This document shows, one piece after another, positions 1 through 12,500 of a stretch of DNA of 64,000 nucleotides (its first letter is position 1; the number at the start of each line of letters is the position of its first letter). The notes under the pieces are model-generated. The model saw nothing but the letters and a program-made list of their open reading frames with translations, made no database searches and was not told the origin of the DNA. The position numbers and the translations under genes were made by a program. This stretch comes from Morinoia aosen (Eukaryota; Arthropoda; Malacostraca; Amphipoda; Talitridae), in contig CM059566.1 in the NCBI GenBank assembly GCA_030386875.1, positions 35,314,068 to 35,378,067 of the forward strand, in the 5' to 3' direction.

Positions 1-1
1 C

Positions 2-3000
2 GCCGGCGCCAACTCCTTCGTGACGGGCGGGTCCTTTGGCTCGGACGTTGTTTGTCACGTGAGTTGGAGTGTTGTTTTAATGAGAGTTGTCCGCAGCGCG
101 AGTTAGAGTGTAATAAATTCGATGTGAGAATTCAGAACACTTGAAGTAGATTTCTTTGTCTTCCAAACGTTAGTGCAATGGGCTTGTGAGAATTCCGTTT
201 GTCCGTCCCCGACATTTTTTTGAAAAGTGTAGCTTCCCACCAGTGCAGTTTCCCCTCAGGTGGCTGCCTAATAAAAACTTGAATATTGTTGTTAAGAAGC
301 CGTTCAGGTTATTCTTTAAATAAACCCACGAACAAAATGGATCTCAAACATCATGAAATGATTACACTCTCAAGTTCATTAACAGTAAACAGAGTGCGAT
401 GAAAAAAGCTGTTGAACTTTATGGAGTTATAGCTTTTGTGGAGTTAGTATTGAATTTCATTGAGTTTTGGCTTTTGTAAATATAGTATTGAATATCATTC
501 AGTGTTTGCTTTTGTAAAGTTAGTATTGAATTCCTTAGGGCATCAAGGTGTGCTGCGAGAGGCTGAAGGGTCGCATGGACGCCGTGCAGAAGTCGCTGCC
601 GGCACCTCAGGAGTGGCACGCCCTCGTGAAGACCTGCCTCGCTAGGGACGTGGACCTCAGCGAGCGCTACTGGTGGGGCGGGGGGTGTGGGTGTCGTGTG
701 GGTTTCGAGTGGGTGTGGGTGTCGAGTGGGTGTGGGTGTCGAGTGGGTGTGGGTGTCGAGTGGGTGTGGGTGTCGAGTGGGTGTGGGTGTCGAGTGGGTG
801 TGGGTGTCGAGTGGGTGTGGGTGTCGTGCGGGTGTGGGTGTCGTGCGGGTGTGGGTGTCGTGCGGGTGTGGGTGTCGTGCGGGTGTGGGTGTCGTGCGGG
901 TGTGGGTGTCGTGCGGGTGTGGGTGTCGTGCGGGTGTGGGTGTCGTGCGGGTGTGGGTGTCGTGCGGGTGTGGGTGTCGTGCGGGTGTGGGTGTCGTGCG
1001 GGTGTGGGTGTCGTGCGGGTGTGGGTGTCGTGCGGGTGTGGGTGTCGTGCGGGTGTGGGTGTCGTGCGGGTGTGGGTGTCGTGCGGGTGTGGGTGTCGTG
1101 CGGGTGTGGGTGTCGTGCGGGTGTGGGTGTCGTGCGGGTGTGGGTGTCGTGCGGGTGTCGTGGGGCGAGGATGGCACGCGGACTGAGTAACGAAACCACT
1201 AGAGCAGGCATGAACGTGGGCGAGATGAAGTCAAAGTGAGGTTAGATTTCTGGTGATGGGATACCACAGAATTGTATGTAGAAACTAGGCTAGCAGATGG
1301 AGACGAGTTTCTTTATTCTGTAATGAAAATGATCATAATTCCTCGACCCTTTATAACGAATAACGTACCCCAGAAGACGTGTGAAGTCCTATCCAAAACT
1401 TACGGGCCTGCAAACCAGTAAGACTACAATTGTTTCTATAGCTTTAAAATTGTCATGTAATGTTACTTGATGGTGGTGCGTTTGCATCGTTATGGTCTTG
1501 CTGTTTTCTCCCGTCTTTCGAAGACACAGGATGGTGCTGTATCAAAGAGAAAATATATTGTACATGTGATATTATATGAAATTATATTTCCGGTAGGGCG
1601 ACTCGTCGAGCATTGCCCATTATAAAATTGAATATTTTATATGATTTATGAAAATATCTTTAGTCTGTACCTCTTTTCATTACAGTATACCTAGGTTTGT
1701 TGTTCCCTGCATCAGTGTAACTGCCAGTGCCTGATGAATTATTTTATAACTAATGTGTTGATTGTTTCACGCGCGCGCAGGACAGCAGCAAAGGAGCACC
1801 CAGACGGCTACGTGATTTGGGCTGCCGCTGCTTTGGAGGTCGAACTTGATGCGCTCACCGGCATGTTCAAGGTGCGAGAACTGGCCCAAGTCTCGCCTCG
1901 GGCATGAGAGTACCATCTAACACACGAGTTCTCAACCTTTTTTTTTCTTCTTGCACCCCTGAAGAAATCTCTTTCGTACCTTGCACGCCCTGAAATAAAA
2001 ATTCTAACCTTTAGCCATTTTCCCACACATAATTTACCTGGACTTTTCTAGCATCCCCTGGAATATAGTCTCGCACCCCTAACGTGTGCGAGCACCCCGA
2101 TGTAGGGAACCCGTGATCTAATACGATTGCGTGGTAGTAGGAAGCGTTCAATGCATCGTTGTGTGATAGTAAGAAGCGTTCAATGCATCGTTGTGTGATA
2201 GTAAGAAGCGTTCAATGCTTCGTTGTGTGATAGTAAGAAGCGTTCAATGCTTCGTTGTGCGATAGTAGGAAACGTTCAATGCATCGTTGCGAGCTAGTAA
2301 GAAGCGTTCAATGCATCGTTGTGTGATAGTAAGAAGCGTTCAATGCTTCGTTGTGTGATAGTAAGAAGCGTTCAATGCTTCGTTGTGCGATAGTAGGAAA
2401 CGTTCAATGCATCGTTGCGTGCTAGTAAGAAGCGTTCAATGCATCGTTGTGTGATAGTAGGAAGCGTTCAATGCATCGTTGCGTGCTAGTAAGAAGCGTT
2501 CAATGCATCGTTGTGTGATAGTAGGAAGCGTTCAATGCATCGTTGTGTGATAGTAAGAAGCGTTCAATGCATCGTTGTGCGATAGTAGGAAGCGTTCAAT
2601 GCTTAGTTGCGTGGTGGTAGGAAGCGTTCAGTGGTCCGTTGCGTAGTTGTTGCAGGTACTTTTTGTTACGGTTATTGAACATCTGTAGCTCTGTTAGTGT
2701 TTTAGGGAGAGTCAACTGTGCATCCATTCAGTTATAGAATGCATCAATTAGAAGCTCTCGTAGCTGTTGGTTGCAACTGCGCTTTTGTGCCGTTTTCTCT
2801 AATTATCTATACACCATTTGTACGTACAGGAATTATTTTCAGCGTAATTGAGCACCGTTTTCGCCTCTTTTTCAAGATTCTCCGCGCGGACATCGTGGAA
2901 GACGCCGGTAGGAGTCTGTCTCCCTACGTGGACGTGGGGCAGGTGGAGGGGGCCTTTGTCATGGGCCTCGGCCTTTACTCCACCGAGGAGCTCAAGTTCA

Positions 3001-5973
3001 ACGAGGACACCGGCGAGAAAGACGTCACTGGCACTTGGGTTAGTGGATATGGGTGACCTTCACTTTGGCCGCAATTGGTAAAGCCGAAGTTCAACATTCA
3101 ACTGAACTATAAAGCTATAATTGTTCCTTCGTCCAGTTCGTCATTTTGGCGGCAGTTTCGAAGCAGGATGAATTTTACCGTGTCCTCTGATCCTTATTTT
3201 GACTGTTGTATCATAAATTCGTATGTAAAAAATAAGATATAAATCTCGAAATTCTACTGCCGTTTTGTTTTCACAAATCCGTTCATGTTATCAAAAATTA
3301 CTTTAGATTTTTCGGGTCCAGTATATAAAAAACTGTTTTTCTGGCACATAAATTAACCCATAATCAAGTTTTTCACGAGAGTAAAATTATCACGTAACAT
3401 AGTGGAACACTTGTACAAAAGTAGTCGATGATGTATCTTACATGAAATTAGCATTTCTACCAGACCGTATCCCTGGAAAGTTGTTGGTTTATTGTGATAA
3501 AATAAGGCTAGAATAACGGAATATTTTAATGCAAACTTATTCCTCCCTACGCATTGAAAAACTGAAATTATCCGCAGTTTGAATCGACCATTTGAATCAA
3601 CCATGTAAAGTGAGATTATCAAAGTTTCCCGTGTATTAAGATAGATTTTCTGTACTGGTGAATGGGCCTGGACTCTAAGCCTGCAAAATATACGCTCAAT
3701 CGGCGTGTATAGATGCGTGTATATTATCGGAGTGCATTCAGTATCAGTATATTTTCAGAATTTTACTAGTTTTAAGTTAGATTTTTTGCACTGGTGAATG
3801 GGTCTGGACTCTAAACCTAAGAAATATACGATTAACCGATGTGTGCGTTCACTGCAGGAGTACAAAGTGCCCACGGCGCTGGACATCCCGGAGGATCTCC
3901 GTGTATACTTCCTCTCCAACGCCCCCAATCCCTACGGGGTATTGAGGTCTAAAGGTGGGAAACCCTGCGTGTTGTTAGTGACCTAATTTGAGGGCGAGGA
4001 AGCCTTGCGTGTTGTTAGTGACCTAATTTGAGGGCGAGGAAACCCTGCGTGTTGTTAGTGACCTAATTTGAGGGTGAGGAAGCCTTGCGTGTTGTTAGTG
4101 ACCTAATTTGAGGATGAGGATGCCTTGCGTGTTGTTAGTGACCTAATTTGAGGGTGAGGAAACCCTGCGTGTTGTTAGTGACCTAATTTGAGGGTGAGGA
4201 AGCCTTGCGTGTTGTTAGTGACCTAATTTGAGGGTGAGGAAACCCTGCTTGTTGTTAGTGACATAATTTCAGGATCAAATTTAACGTTATGATATTAATC
4301 TGCAGTGTTCCTATTCTAAGCCTTCCTATGATTTCTACTCCTTGCAGCCAGTTGGGTATTGAATTGCAGCCAGTTGGGTATTGAATTGCAGCCAGTTGGG
4401 TTTTGAATTGCAGCCAGTTGGGTTTTGAATTGCAGCCAGTTGGGTTTTGAATTGCAGCCAGTTGGGTTTTGAATTGCAGCCAGTTGGGTTTTGAGTTGCA
4501 GCCAGTTGGGTTTTGAGTTGCAGCCAGTTGGGTTTTGAGTTGCAGCCAGTTGGGTTTTGAGTTGCAGCCAGTTGGGTTTTGAGTTGCAGCCAGTTGGGTT
4601 TTGAATTGCAGCCAGTTGGGTTTTGAATTGCAGCCAGTTGGGTTTTGAATTGCAAAAGGCGACTAACACCCTTGAGCTACAATGCTACCTAATAAAATTG
4701 TCCACGTTTCAGCGACCGGCGAGCCGCCTCTGTGCGTGTCCTACGTCCTAGTGTCCGCCCTCAGGCAGGCCGTCGCCGCCGTCCGCAGCGACGCCGGCGT
4801 TAACGGATGGTTCCCAATGCGTGAGTTGATTGCGCTCGGCGGGAGCAAAGAATGAATAAGGGAGAACGGTTTATTTCCATGTAAAGATAATACTTGGAAT
4901 TTGTAGCATTGGTTGTTAGAATGTATCGTTAAGATCTGTGGTTGATATTCACACATAGGGGGCGATGGGGTTGAGGATGTGTGGGTGAGGTTGAGGATGT
5001 GTGGGTGGGGTTGAGGATGTGTGGGTGGGGTTGAGGATGTGTGGGTGGGGTTGAGGATGTGTGGGTGGGGTTGAGGGTGTGTGGGTGGGGTTGAGGGTGT
5101 GTGGGTGGGGTTGAGGGTGTGTGGGTGGGTTTTGAGGGTGTGTGGGTGGGTTTTGAGGGTGTGTGGGTGGGTTTTGAGGGTGTGTGGGTGGGTTTTGAGG
5201 GTGTGTGGGTGGGTTTTGAGGGTGTGTGGGTGGGTTTTGAGGGTGTGTGGGTGGGTTTTGACGGTGTGTGGGTGGGTTTTGAGGGTGTGTGGGTGGGTTT
5301 TGAGGGTGTGTGGGTGGGTTTTGAGGGTGTGTGGGTGGGTTTTGAGGGTGTGTGGGTGGGTTTTGAGGGTGTGTGGGTGGGTTTTGAGGGTGTGTGGGTG
5401 GGTTTTGAGGGTGTGTGGGTGGGTTTTGAGGGTGTGTGGGTGGGTTTTGAGGGTGTGTGGGTGGGTTTTGAGGGTGTGTGGGTGGGGCTGAGGTTTTTGT
5501 TGTGGAAATGTTGCGTTGTGCGGGGTGTTGAGGTAGCGGTCGTGTAGGTCTTGCTATTGCCGTGTGTTTAGTATTATCAGTTTTGTTGATAATGTTAAGT
5601 AAAAATACCTTAAAGAAACCTGTTGCATATGAATAATTTTAAACAGAAACGTTTGTATGAAAACTGTGAATAGTAATTATTAATTTAATGAAAAACAGTA
5701 TGAAAGCGCTTTTAACACAACAATTTGAAATGAAACATTAGATGTAAGAGTTTTAATGGAAACAAATTGGTTAGAAATTGTATTTTGAGCCTGCAAAAAC
5801 TTCATACGACCAATAGTATGGAAATACATCATACAAACAAATCTGTAGGAAATCTTTTGTATGATGAATGTTTCATACGAAATAATCCTTTCTGTTCTCC
5901 AGATACACCGCTGACCGTAGAGAAGATCCAGCAGCTGTGCCTCGTTAAGCCTGAGCAGTTCAAGCTGCAGTAA
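2..5973 (+). CDS. Aldehyde oxidase-like molybdoflavoenzyme, C-terminal part (5' end outside window)
   Basis: Seven exons join in frame: 2-58, 539-672, 1781-1871, 2877-3038, 3858-3954, 4713-4820 and 5903-5973 (stop TAA), giving 239 residues. They form the C-terminal end of the molybdopterin domain of the xanthine dehydrogenase/aldehyde oxidase family, cytosolic enzymes that oxidise aldehydes and N-heterocycles. Recognisable blocks are [47 protein letters not shown] and TGEPPL. The Glu of GEPPL (codon 4721-4723) aligns with the catalytic base of the family. '[19 protein letters not shown]' is aldehyde-oxidase-like; xanthine dehydrogenases usually carry SKAVGEPPLF. All introns are GT-AG. The exon 2 acceptor could instead be at 547/548, an in-frame difference of three codons. 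The linker between exons 2 and 3 is shorter than usual. All six introns carry tandem duplications. Family assignment is firm; the aldehyde oxidase versus xanthine dehydrogenase choice is an inference from residues. Confidence 0.9.
432..538 (+). repeat. 38-bp tandem repeat ending at an exon acceptor
   Basis: Units start at 432, 470 and 508 with GCTTTTGT and run to the acceptor of aldehyde oxidase exon 2. The third, shortened unit supplies the real ...CCTTAG, while the second ends in an acceptor-like ATTCAG. The rest of this intron (59-431) shows nothing recognisable. Confidence 0.75.
685..1163 (+). repeat. 17-bp G-rich minisatellite, about 27 copies
   Basis: The array begins 12 bp after the exon 2 donor (673-674). 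It has two blocks: about 7 units containing GGGTGTCGAGT up to about 826, then about 20 units containing GGGTGTCGTGC. The strand is strongly G-skewed with GGG runs, so G-quadruplex formation is conceivable. All six reading frames stay open, giving artefactual Val/Gly/Cys or His/Pro/Thr polypeptides that I do not consider real proteins. Confidence 0.95.
1919..2121. mobile_element. hAT-like MITE remnant
   Basis: The left end reads CACGAGTTCTCAACC and the right end, read inverted, CACGGGTTCCCTAC, a terminal inverted repeat of the hAT 'GGTTCTCAACC' type. ATCTAA occurs on both flanks and may be part of an 8-bp target duplication. Similar internal text (cacccc...ctggaata) recurs at 15894-16100. It lies in an aldehyde oxidase intron. 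Confidence 0.5.
2124..2645 (+). repeat. 32-bp minisatellite, about 16 copies
   Basis: Units are built around GCGTTCAATGCATCG followed by TTGTGTGATAGTAAGAA. Variants (GCATCG/GCTTCG, GTGTG/GCGAG) repeat in blocks, suggesting higher-order duplication. It lies between aldehyde oxidase exons 3 and 4. Positions 2650-2876 show nothing further. Confidence 0.95.
3641..3846 (+). repeat. 139-bp spaced direct duplication before an exon
   Basis: About 66 bp starting at AGATTTTCTGTACTGG (3641-3707) recurs at 3780-3846. The second copy runs up to the acceptor of aldehyde oxidase exon 5 (exon start 3858). Positions 3039-3640 of this intron are AT-rich without recognised features, apart from a stretch near 3070-3120 resembling the TTAA MITE family. 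Confidence 0.7.
3955..4278 (+). repeat. 40-bp minisatellite starting at a 5' splice site, about 8 copies
   Basis: The first unit begins at the aldehyde oxidase exon 5 donor (GTGGGAAACCC at 3955). Later units contain GTGAGGAAACCC-like text in the same context, so splice-donor-like sequence is repeated every 40 bp. The exact 40-bp phase is visible from the recurrence of ACCTAATTTG. Confidence 0.9.
4343..4654 (+). repeat. 22-bp minisatellite, 14 copies
   Basis: The unit is CAGCCAGTTGGGTTTTGA plus ATTG or GTTG. The first two units have GGGTATT. The array ends about 58 bp before aldehyde oxidase exon 6 (4713). Confidence 0.95.
4958..5492 (+). repeat. 20/21-bp G-rich minisatellite, about 26 copies
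   Basis: About 8 units of GGGTGGGGTTGAGGATGTGT are followed by about 19 units with GGGTGGGTTTTGAGG. It lies in the last aldehyde oxidase intron. The GGG-rich strand is the transcribed-sense strand. Positions 5500-5900 are AT-rich with no further feature. Confidence 0.95.
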
Positions 5974-8900
5974 ATTTTCAGTCGCAATCATACCTTTATA
6001 AAGTATGCTTTCGTAAAATTAAAGCAACCCTTTTCTCTATGCATTTAGAAATCTCTATTCTGCAATTACTTTGCGTTTCGTGTAATTTTAAATTTATGGG
6101 ACTTTAAATAAGTTGCTACTAAATTTATAGTACCTCGATGACTTACTACAGATATGTAAACCAACGTCAATATTCCGTTCAAGTACCTTGATGATTATAA
6201 CTTCTTTCATCGGTCTAACTTCAACTGGGTGTATAAAGACGGTTTTTTCAAAGACTTGTTTACCAAGCTGCTACTGTATCTGTAACATGTAGAAGCTATG
6301 CAGCAGTTTGTAGTGCGGACTTGAATCTCTTTCATAGAGTTCCAGGTATTCATTTATTGCATTTACACAGGGACTAGTTCAGTTTCTTTATTTTAAGCGT
6401 TGCATTTTAGCGGTAAGCAAGGGAAATATTCCCGTTAGAGTTACGTTCCAATATGCATTTCAGTTACACTCTTAGATTCTTCTTCGGTAGTGAACAGCAT
6501 TCACATTTTTAGATCCATCATAGCTTTTCCATTGTTCTTGGTCATTTTAACCAGATCTACATTCCTTCAATTACTCGTGTTTGTTGTTTTTGTTCGTTGA
6601 AACTCGTTCCTAATTAGCTTTTGTTCTTTAATAATAAACAATTTATACAAGTATTCCTTTTACATTTCATTCCTTATTATTTATTATGAGTGACTGAAGA
6701 GCAAGCGTTCGTAGAGTTCAAAAGTATTCAATACCAGCATGTGTGTCCGGCATTTGTTTCGAGAAGTTCACTTACCTTTACCTCAATGAAAATGAGAAAC
6801 ACTAGTACAAAATGTTGTCCTAAATTCCTTTCTACTTCTTCGAATTAGCGGCTGAAACAAGATTAAACGACCTGACTGTAAGAAAATTGAGATGACGAAA
6901 TACCAAAACGGTTTTACAAAGACTAGTCAAGGGATTTTCGCGGACGTTTCCATCTTCGAAGCAACTGGAACTCGCAACAGTTCACCCATCCTCCGCTATT
7001 GCCTCTAAGGTGATATTAAAGCGCCTGACGTTCATTTCTTATTTATACACTTAATAGCATCTGCATACAGTATGTACGAGTATGGTTTCCAGCCCATTGT
7101 CGATGGGTCTGAATTATTTTTACAACTCGCGTTTTGATAAAGTTTTGAGGAGGAGTAGGTGAAAGGCCGACCCCTGCCCCCCCTCTTCCTCTCTTCCTCG
7201 CCTCCCTCCTCTAGCATTAAAGGGCGACTCCTCTACTATTATTTTTTCTCAGCTGAAAGCCTAAATACCTCGGTGAATGGTTTGACTTTACTTCACTCTT
7301 CATAATACGCTTACCGAGAGAGGTAAAAAAATTCATGAACAATTATTACGATCATCGATAAATATATTGAAGTTACTTCGTTATCAGAATCCAGTTATAC
7401 TGTTGCACCAATAAAACGCAATGCATCCTACGAGGCTCGCTTCGCAGCTCAGAAAGTGGCGCTTTCTAAACGTTTGTTGCCCTCCACAACTTCCCAGACA
7501 AATAGGTTTTAGCAAAAGCCCAGATACATCCTTACTAAGCTCGATGCCTGCGGGTAGGAAACCTACACCTTGACACCCACTCGATTTTAGTGCTCAAACG
7601 ACAGGAGACTCGCAAACGGTCGCCAGTTCTTCCATCAAAAAATGTCACCTTCCATAGCCACGTCAGTGACGACTCGATAGCCTAGATCCAAAATCACCTG
7701 ATCAGGGAAAAAAACCTCTCATACCTCTGGTAGTCCTTTGAAGAAAGTTTCCAAGCAGACTAACTTCACCTGTAGCAGCAGCAGTTCTGGTACCAGGCGC
7801 TGAACTCTTTGTGTGTAAATTGTGGAGGGAATTGCAGGCTGTTACAAAGGCCCCGACGCTGTCGGCCCTCAATTTCAAGTTCAAGCAGTAGCCATCATCT
7901 GTGCCTCACTCGATGAGCGCAACAGCGCGGCCTCTCCCCAGCTCTGCGTCACTAAAAACGCTTAGGGTGGTTAATCAACGACGAAGATATCAACACCAAT
8001 TTCATCATTGATCTCATTGAGTGAGCTTAGAAATGAACTATTTTGTAACTGTCAATACTCAAAAGCTTCCTGTTGAGTGTGACAACAATTCTCCTCTGTG
8101 ATTTTGAATCTTGAACTGGGAAGTTTTCCTTAATGATTGTTATACATTTTAGTTCTTTCGAGCAGTGTAGAAAAGAGTTTACTTGATTGCAGTGTTAGAT
8201 TTGATTATTATCACATAAAAAGGAATATTTCTTGGAAATCTTACTTCTAGGATAAAAAGGAAAACAAACACGCTAAAAATTTCAAGATAGAACCAATGTT
8301 TCGGATTAAATAAAAAACCTTTAGCTAGCTGAAAAAGAGATCGGGTTGTTAAGAATTGAAAGACTAATTGCAATTTGGGAATAATGGAAAATAAAAAAAT
8401 TACCATAGAAATACGGAAACAAAATAAAAGAACTGAAAATGTTAACAAACAATTGAAAGTTTCACCGCCGAGTCGTGTCCAATATTGGGCGGTTTTAAAA
8501 ATGTGCATAGATTTAAACATTTTGGGATGAATCCAAAATCTTGATATTTGTGCTCTGGAAAACATGGTCTTTATTATTAAAGCAGAGCTCTCTCTAACGA
8601 GTTGAATGGTTCAACTACGTTATTGCAGAAGGAGACTCCCCTTTGTTGAGATCATTGGAGTGCAATGTTGCACATGTAATATCGTTTACAGCGGTTACAC
8701 GTATACTGAAATATATGTTGAAGGTGCGCCACATCACTTCACAAGCCATGCAAGGGAGTATCCTTCACAATTATGATTAAATTCATCGATAAATTAATTG
8801 GACGATAGGCCTACCTCTAGGTTTTTTATCTCAAATTTCAAATTTTTTATTCAGCTTCAAAAAATTATGAATTAAATTTAGTTTGAGATAAAGGAAATTT

Positions 8901-9345
8901 ATAAAAAATGAATAAGAAGTATTCCTGTCGTTAAAATGATTATAGTTTTGAAAATTCCATTTATATCTTGTAGGCGGCATTGGAATAGCTCGAGCAGAAA
9001 ATATTACAATATAGAGAGCTTCAACCAAATCAAGAGAAATAACTAATCATTAGTCAAATTTGGATATTATTGCGGTATGAAAGTTCACACAAAAATATTT
9101 GTTTATTATTGCTTTTATATTTCATTCACTGTATTCAAGTCAGTGGACAGAGTTTTCAATAATTTTCAAAATAATATGACCCAAGTTGAAATAAGATTTG
9201 TTGTTTCTCGGAATTCTTTCGAACTTGAAATAAATATAAAACATGATGATAACAAAAATTTTTTGAGGAAAGAAAACTTGAATTATGTTTTCATAGACTT
9301 CTATGACTTTTCATTAAAATACATTCAAACATTATCTCGCGGGAA
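5974..9345. other. Intergenic region between aldehyde oxidase and GLYR1
   Basis: It holds the putative 3' UTR, a pyrimidine-rich run at 7171-7213 and a moderately GC-rich stretch at about 7400-7950. The latter has a 60-codon minus-strand open frame (7702-7884) that I cannot assign. From 8180 to 9340 it is very AT-rich. I see no supported gene. Confidence 0.6.
6633..6638 (+). promoter_or_regulatory. Candidate polyadenylation signal of the aldehyde oxidase gene
   Basis: This is the first AATAAA I see after the stop codon, 660 bp downstream. Distance alone makes it a weak call. Confidence 0.3.
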
Positions 9346-9349
9346 ATGT

Positions 9350-9545
9350 TTGTGTACTGTACGGTGCTGCCATCTGTTGCAGGTACAGTGGAACTAGATA
9401 CTACACGAGTAGCTAGATTTGTGTGTAAAATTTTACGGATCGTGAGTAGTTGATGAGAGTGATTTGAGTGAGTAGTGTGTATTGTGATCCGTTGAAATAA
9501 GTTACGCGGTTGTATTACTTCTTGGTCATAAAAATCAAGTATAGC
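9350..9545 (+). promoter_or_regulatory. Presumed promoter and 5' UTR of GLYR1
   Basis: This is the sequence directly upstream of the GLYR1 ATG. I see no convincing TATA box. It changes from the AT-rich upstream to mixed composition near 9345. The transcription start cannot be fixed from sequence alone. Confidence 0.3.
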
Positions 9546-12500
9546 ATGGCGCCGGCCTACGATATTGAAGACCTTGTTTGGTGAGTTATTTAATTATTTT
9601 ACAAATATTCCTAGAAGTCATTTTATTGTGTCGTTTGTACCACCGGTTAGTGTATATACAAAAGTGTTTCAGTAAAAATGCAGACTAGGATTAATTATTA
9701 TGGGATTGGTTTTTCCTGCCCGGAGATAAGAATTTCAACCCACACGTACGTACGTGCTCATTTTTTTTCTTGAACAATGTCTAAACCAATAGAAAGTTTG
9801 AACTATATTAATGGCAAGTAACAGATTTTGATAAATATTTTATTCAATTTTATTCCCTCATTTAAGCCGAGTGATATTATTAATGAGTAATGTCATTATA
9901 ATATAGATTTTGCTAACTAAACCTTACTTATTACTTGCTTTTTTGTTTGTAGGTATTTTTAAATTTCAAGTGCTTTACAACTGTATTTTTTTGTGTAAAA
10001 ATGGCATTGTTTTTTTTCACAGGGCAAAGATGAAGGGATTCTCTCCATGGCCTGGAAAGGTAGGTTGTTTGTGCAACAATTAGGGGTTCAGAGAGTTGGT
10101 TTCAGTAATTCAGTATTGGATATATTCAGTAGGCTATATATTGATTTCAGGTCTGTAGAAAAAATTATCATATAAGTTCATTATAGTATCTTAAATAAGT
10201 ATGTATGCATAGTTGGTTTACTAAATTATTTAATTTTTATGTCTTTATATCCTTGTTTTATTCTCTCATTTGTTATCTAAGTATTCATGTATTAATTTTT
10301 CAGTTTTGGTTTCTTATTATGACTTGGCTCAATTTATCTTCTGTGCATTTTTTATGATTAAGGTTCATCTATCAGTTATAGTTCTTTCTTAACTTATTTA
10401 AGTATTTAGGTTATGAATAAAAGGGTTTTCCATTTTAACTTTCATGAGAACTGTTTATATGTCAATTCTGGTTTCTGTAGCCTAATGTTTGCTGAACGCC
10501 TTTTTTTGAACAATGATTTAGCTTGAGTACATTGGTATCTTCATCTTCATATGTTCTGTAACAGCACTAATGGTAGTTATTTCAAAATTTCTTTACAATT
10601 GTGATTTTACTGCAATAATTGCATACAAGTGTGTTGGTAAAAGCATGGGTAGAAAAATTTGGTAAATCTGAAGGATATGTCAGTTATCAATTTTGTGAAT
10701 TTCGATGCCTAAGCATAGTTAATTAGATCGAAATAAACAAGTTTTCTTCTATGCACTTGCCGTCTCAAATGAGTATTTTATTAGTTATAGCGGTAAATGA
10801 CTTACCGCAACTCCAGTGTTTGAAGCGGCAAGTAATTCAAAGAGCACGTCGGACAGCAACACTGCAATGGGCACTCACTTCCAGCGCGATCATCATCAAA
10901 GACGAAACCAAACCTACCGCTATACCTCGTTAAATTCTCATTTGACAAAAAAAGTGTATAGACGAAAAGTTGTTTATTTCGATTTTATTACAATGATTCA
11001 AGCAACAAAAATTATAAAATCGACAGGTAGCTGTTTATTCGAGGGCATTCGTCATCAAAGACGAAACTAAACCTACCGCTATAAATCGTAAAATACTCAT
11101 TTGAGACGGAAAGTGCATAGAAGAATACTTGTTTATTTAGATTCAATTAATTAGGTTCAGGCACCAAAAAGTGGAAAATCGATAACTGACATATCCTTCA
11201 GATTTACCAAAAATTCAATACTTACATTTCCATTTTCAAATTATCTAAAATTTAAGATAATACTTTCACAAGTTGTGCACTAGTCTACGTCTTTCCTTGT
11301 AAATTATACACCTTATTTTTAAATCTGAGGTTGTAATTTTTCTGGAGTAAAAAATGGGTTGTGCTCAATCTTCTTTTCTTATAAACATGTTTGTAAGTGA
11401 AATATGATTGCTCTAAGTCAAGATGTTGATATGTGTTAAAAATGTGATTTAAAATTGTTCAGAATTATTACATAACAGTAATCATCTTATTTAAAGGATA
11501 GGCTGTACATCAACTAGTATGCTTCCATCATGTTTTCTTAGATGATATACGGCTGAACAAAATGCAATTTCAACACTTCTTATGTAAACTCTATATGGTG
11601 TATTTATCTGCATTGTCTTTTCATTGTTAAATGGGTACTGAACATTACTTAGTTTCATCAATGTATAAAAGTTCAAGCTCAATTAATTTGTTCCTATGGT
11701 AATATTTTAGGTTGTGGAGCCCAACAGCAATGTGAAGAAACCAAGCAAGAAAAATTGCCATTTTGTCTACTTTTTTGGCAGTGGTGACTAGTAAGTACTT
11801 TTTACAATGTTTTTTTTGCTCTCAATTTTTGGAGACATAAATTATTATTTTTTTTTGGTAGGAAAGAATATGTAATGCTAATTAGAATATAAGGTAATTG
11901 TTTATAATGTTTTTAATAATTTATGATTTACTGCAAAATGTTTTAGCTTCTGTAGTTATGTTAATCTGGTATTTTTAATCCTTTTATCGATCCAAAATTC
12001 TTTGCCATGGTTACTTATTTTTTTAAAGAGATAATATTTAAAGATGAAATTCCAAAAGTGCTTCTGGTTCTAACTTATTTCCCCTGAAAGCTGTGATATA
12101 GAGGTACATTCTTTCCTTCAGTGGTAAGTGATCCACTACTAGGGGCACCAAGAAGAATGGCTTGAACAAGCGTGTTAACTACAATTGGTTAAACTGAAGT
12201 TCAATATTCTGTTCACATTTAAAGTCAATTGTAGTAAGCAATTTTGGAAGTGTCAAATATTTATTAGATTGTGCATTCATTTAGCCTTCATTAAGTATTT
12301 ATGAAAATTGGGTTGATGACTGCAGGTTGATGACAGCAGTATTATGAAAATCACTACACCAACCACTGGTGGATTTTTTGCAGGAAATGTGTAGTTCTTT
12401 TGTGCCAGTATGCTCATCATAGTTGATGTGTAAAATTTTCTCTTTAATCTATTTTTAAAAGCATTTTATCAAAAGATAGGATTATGTTTTTAAACAATTT

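Noticed and set aside
419-1239. Several long open frames on both strands (His/Pro/Thr, Cys/Val/Gly repeats)
   Set aside because: They are translations of the 17-bp minisatellite inside an aldehyde oxidase intron. All frames are open because the unit has no stop codon in any phase.
2124-5492. CRISPR-like arrays of direct repeats
   Set aside because: Units are contiguous without unique spacers and the genome is eukaryotic; these are minisatellites.
2-5973. Annotation as xanthine dehydrogenase
   Set aside because: Residues around the catalytic exon ([19 protein letters not shown]) fit the aldehyde oxidase side of the family better. The distinguishing N-terminal and FAD regions are outside the window, so this is a preference, not proof.
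7702-7884. Possible minus-strand gene fragment in the intergenic region
   Set aside because: Sixty codons of non-simple sequence, but no recognisable family, no splice partners and no supporting signals.
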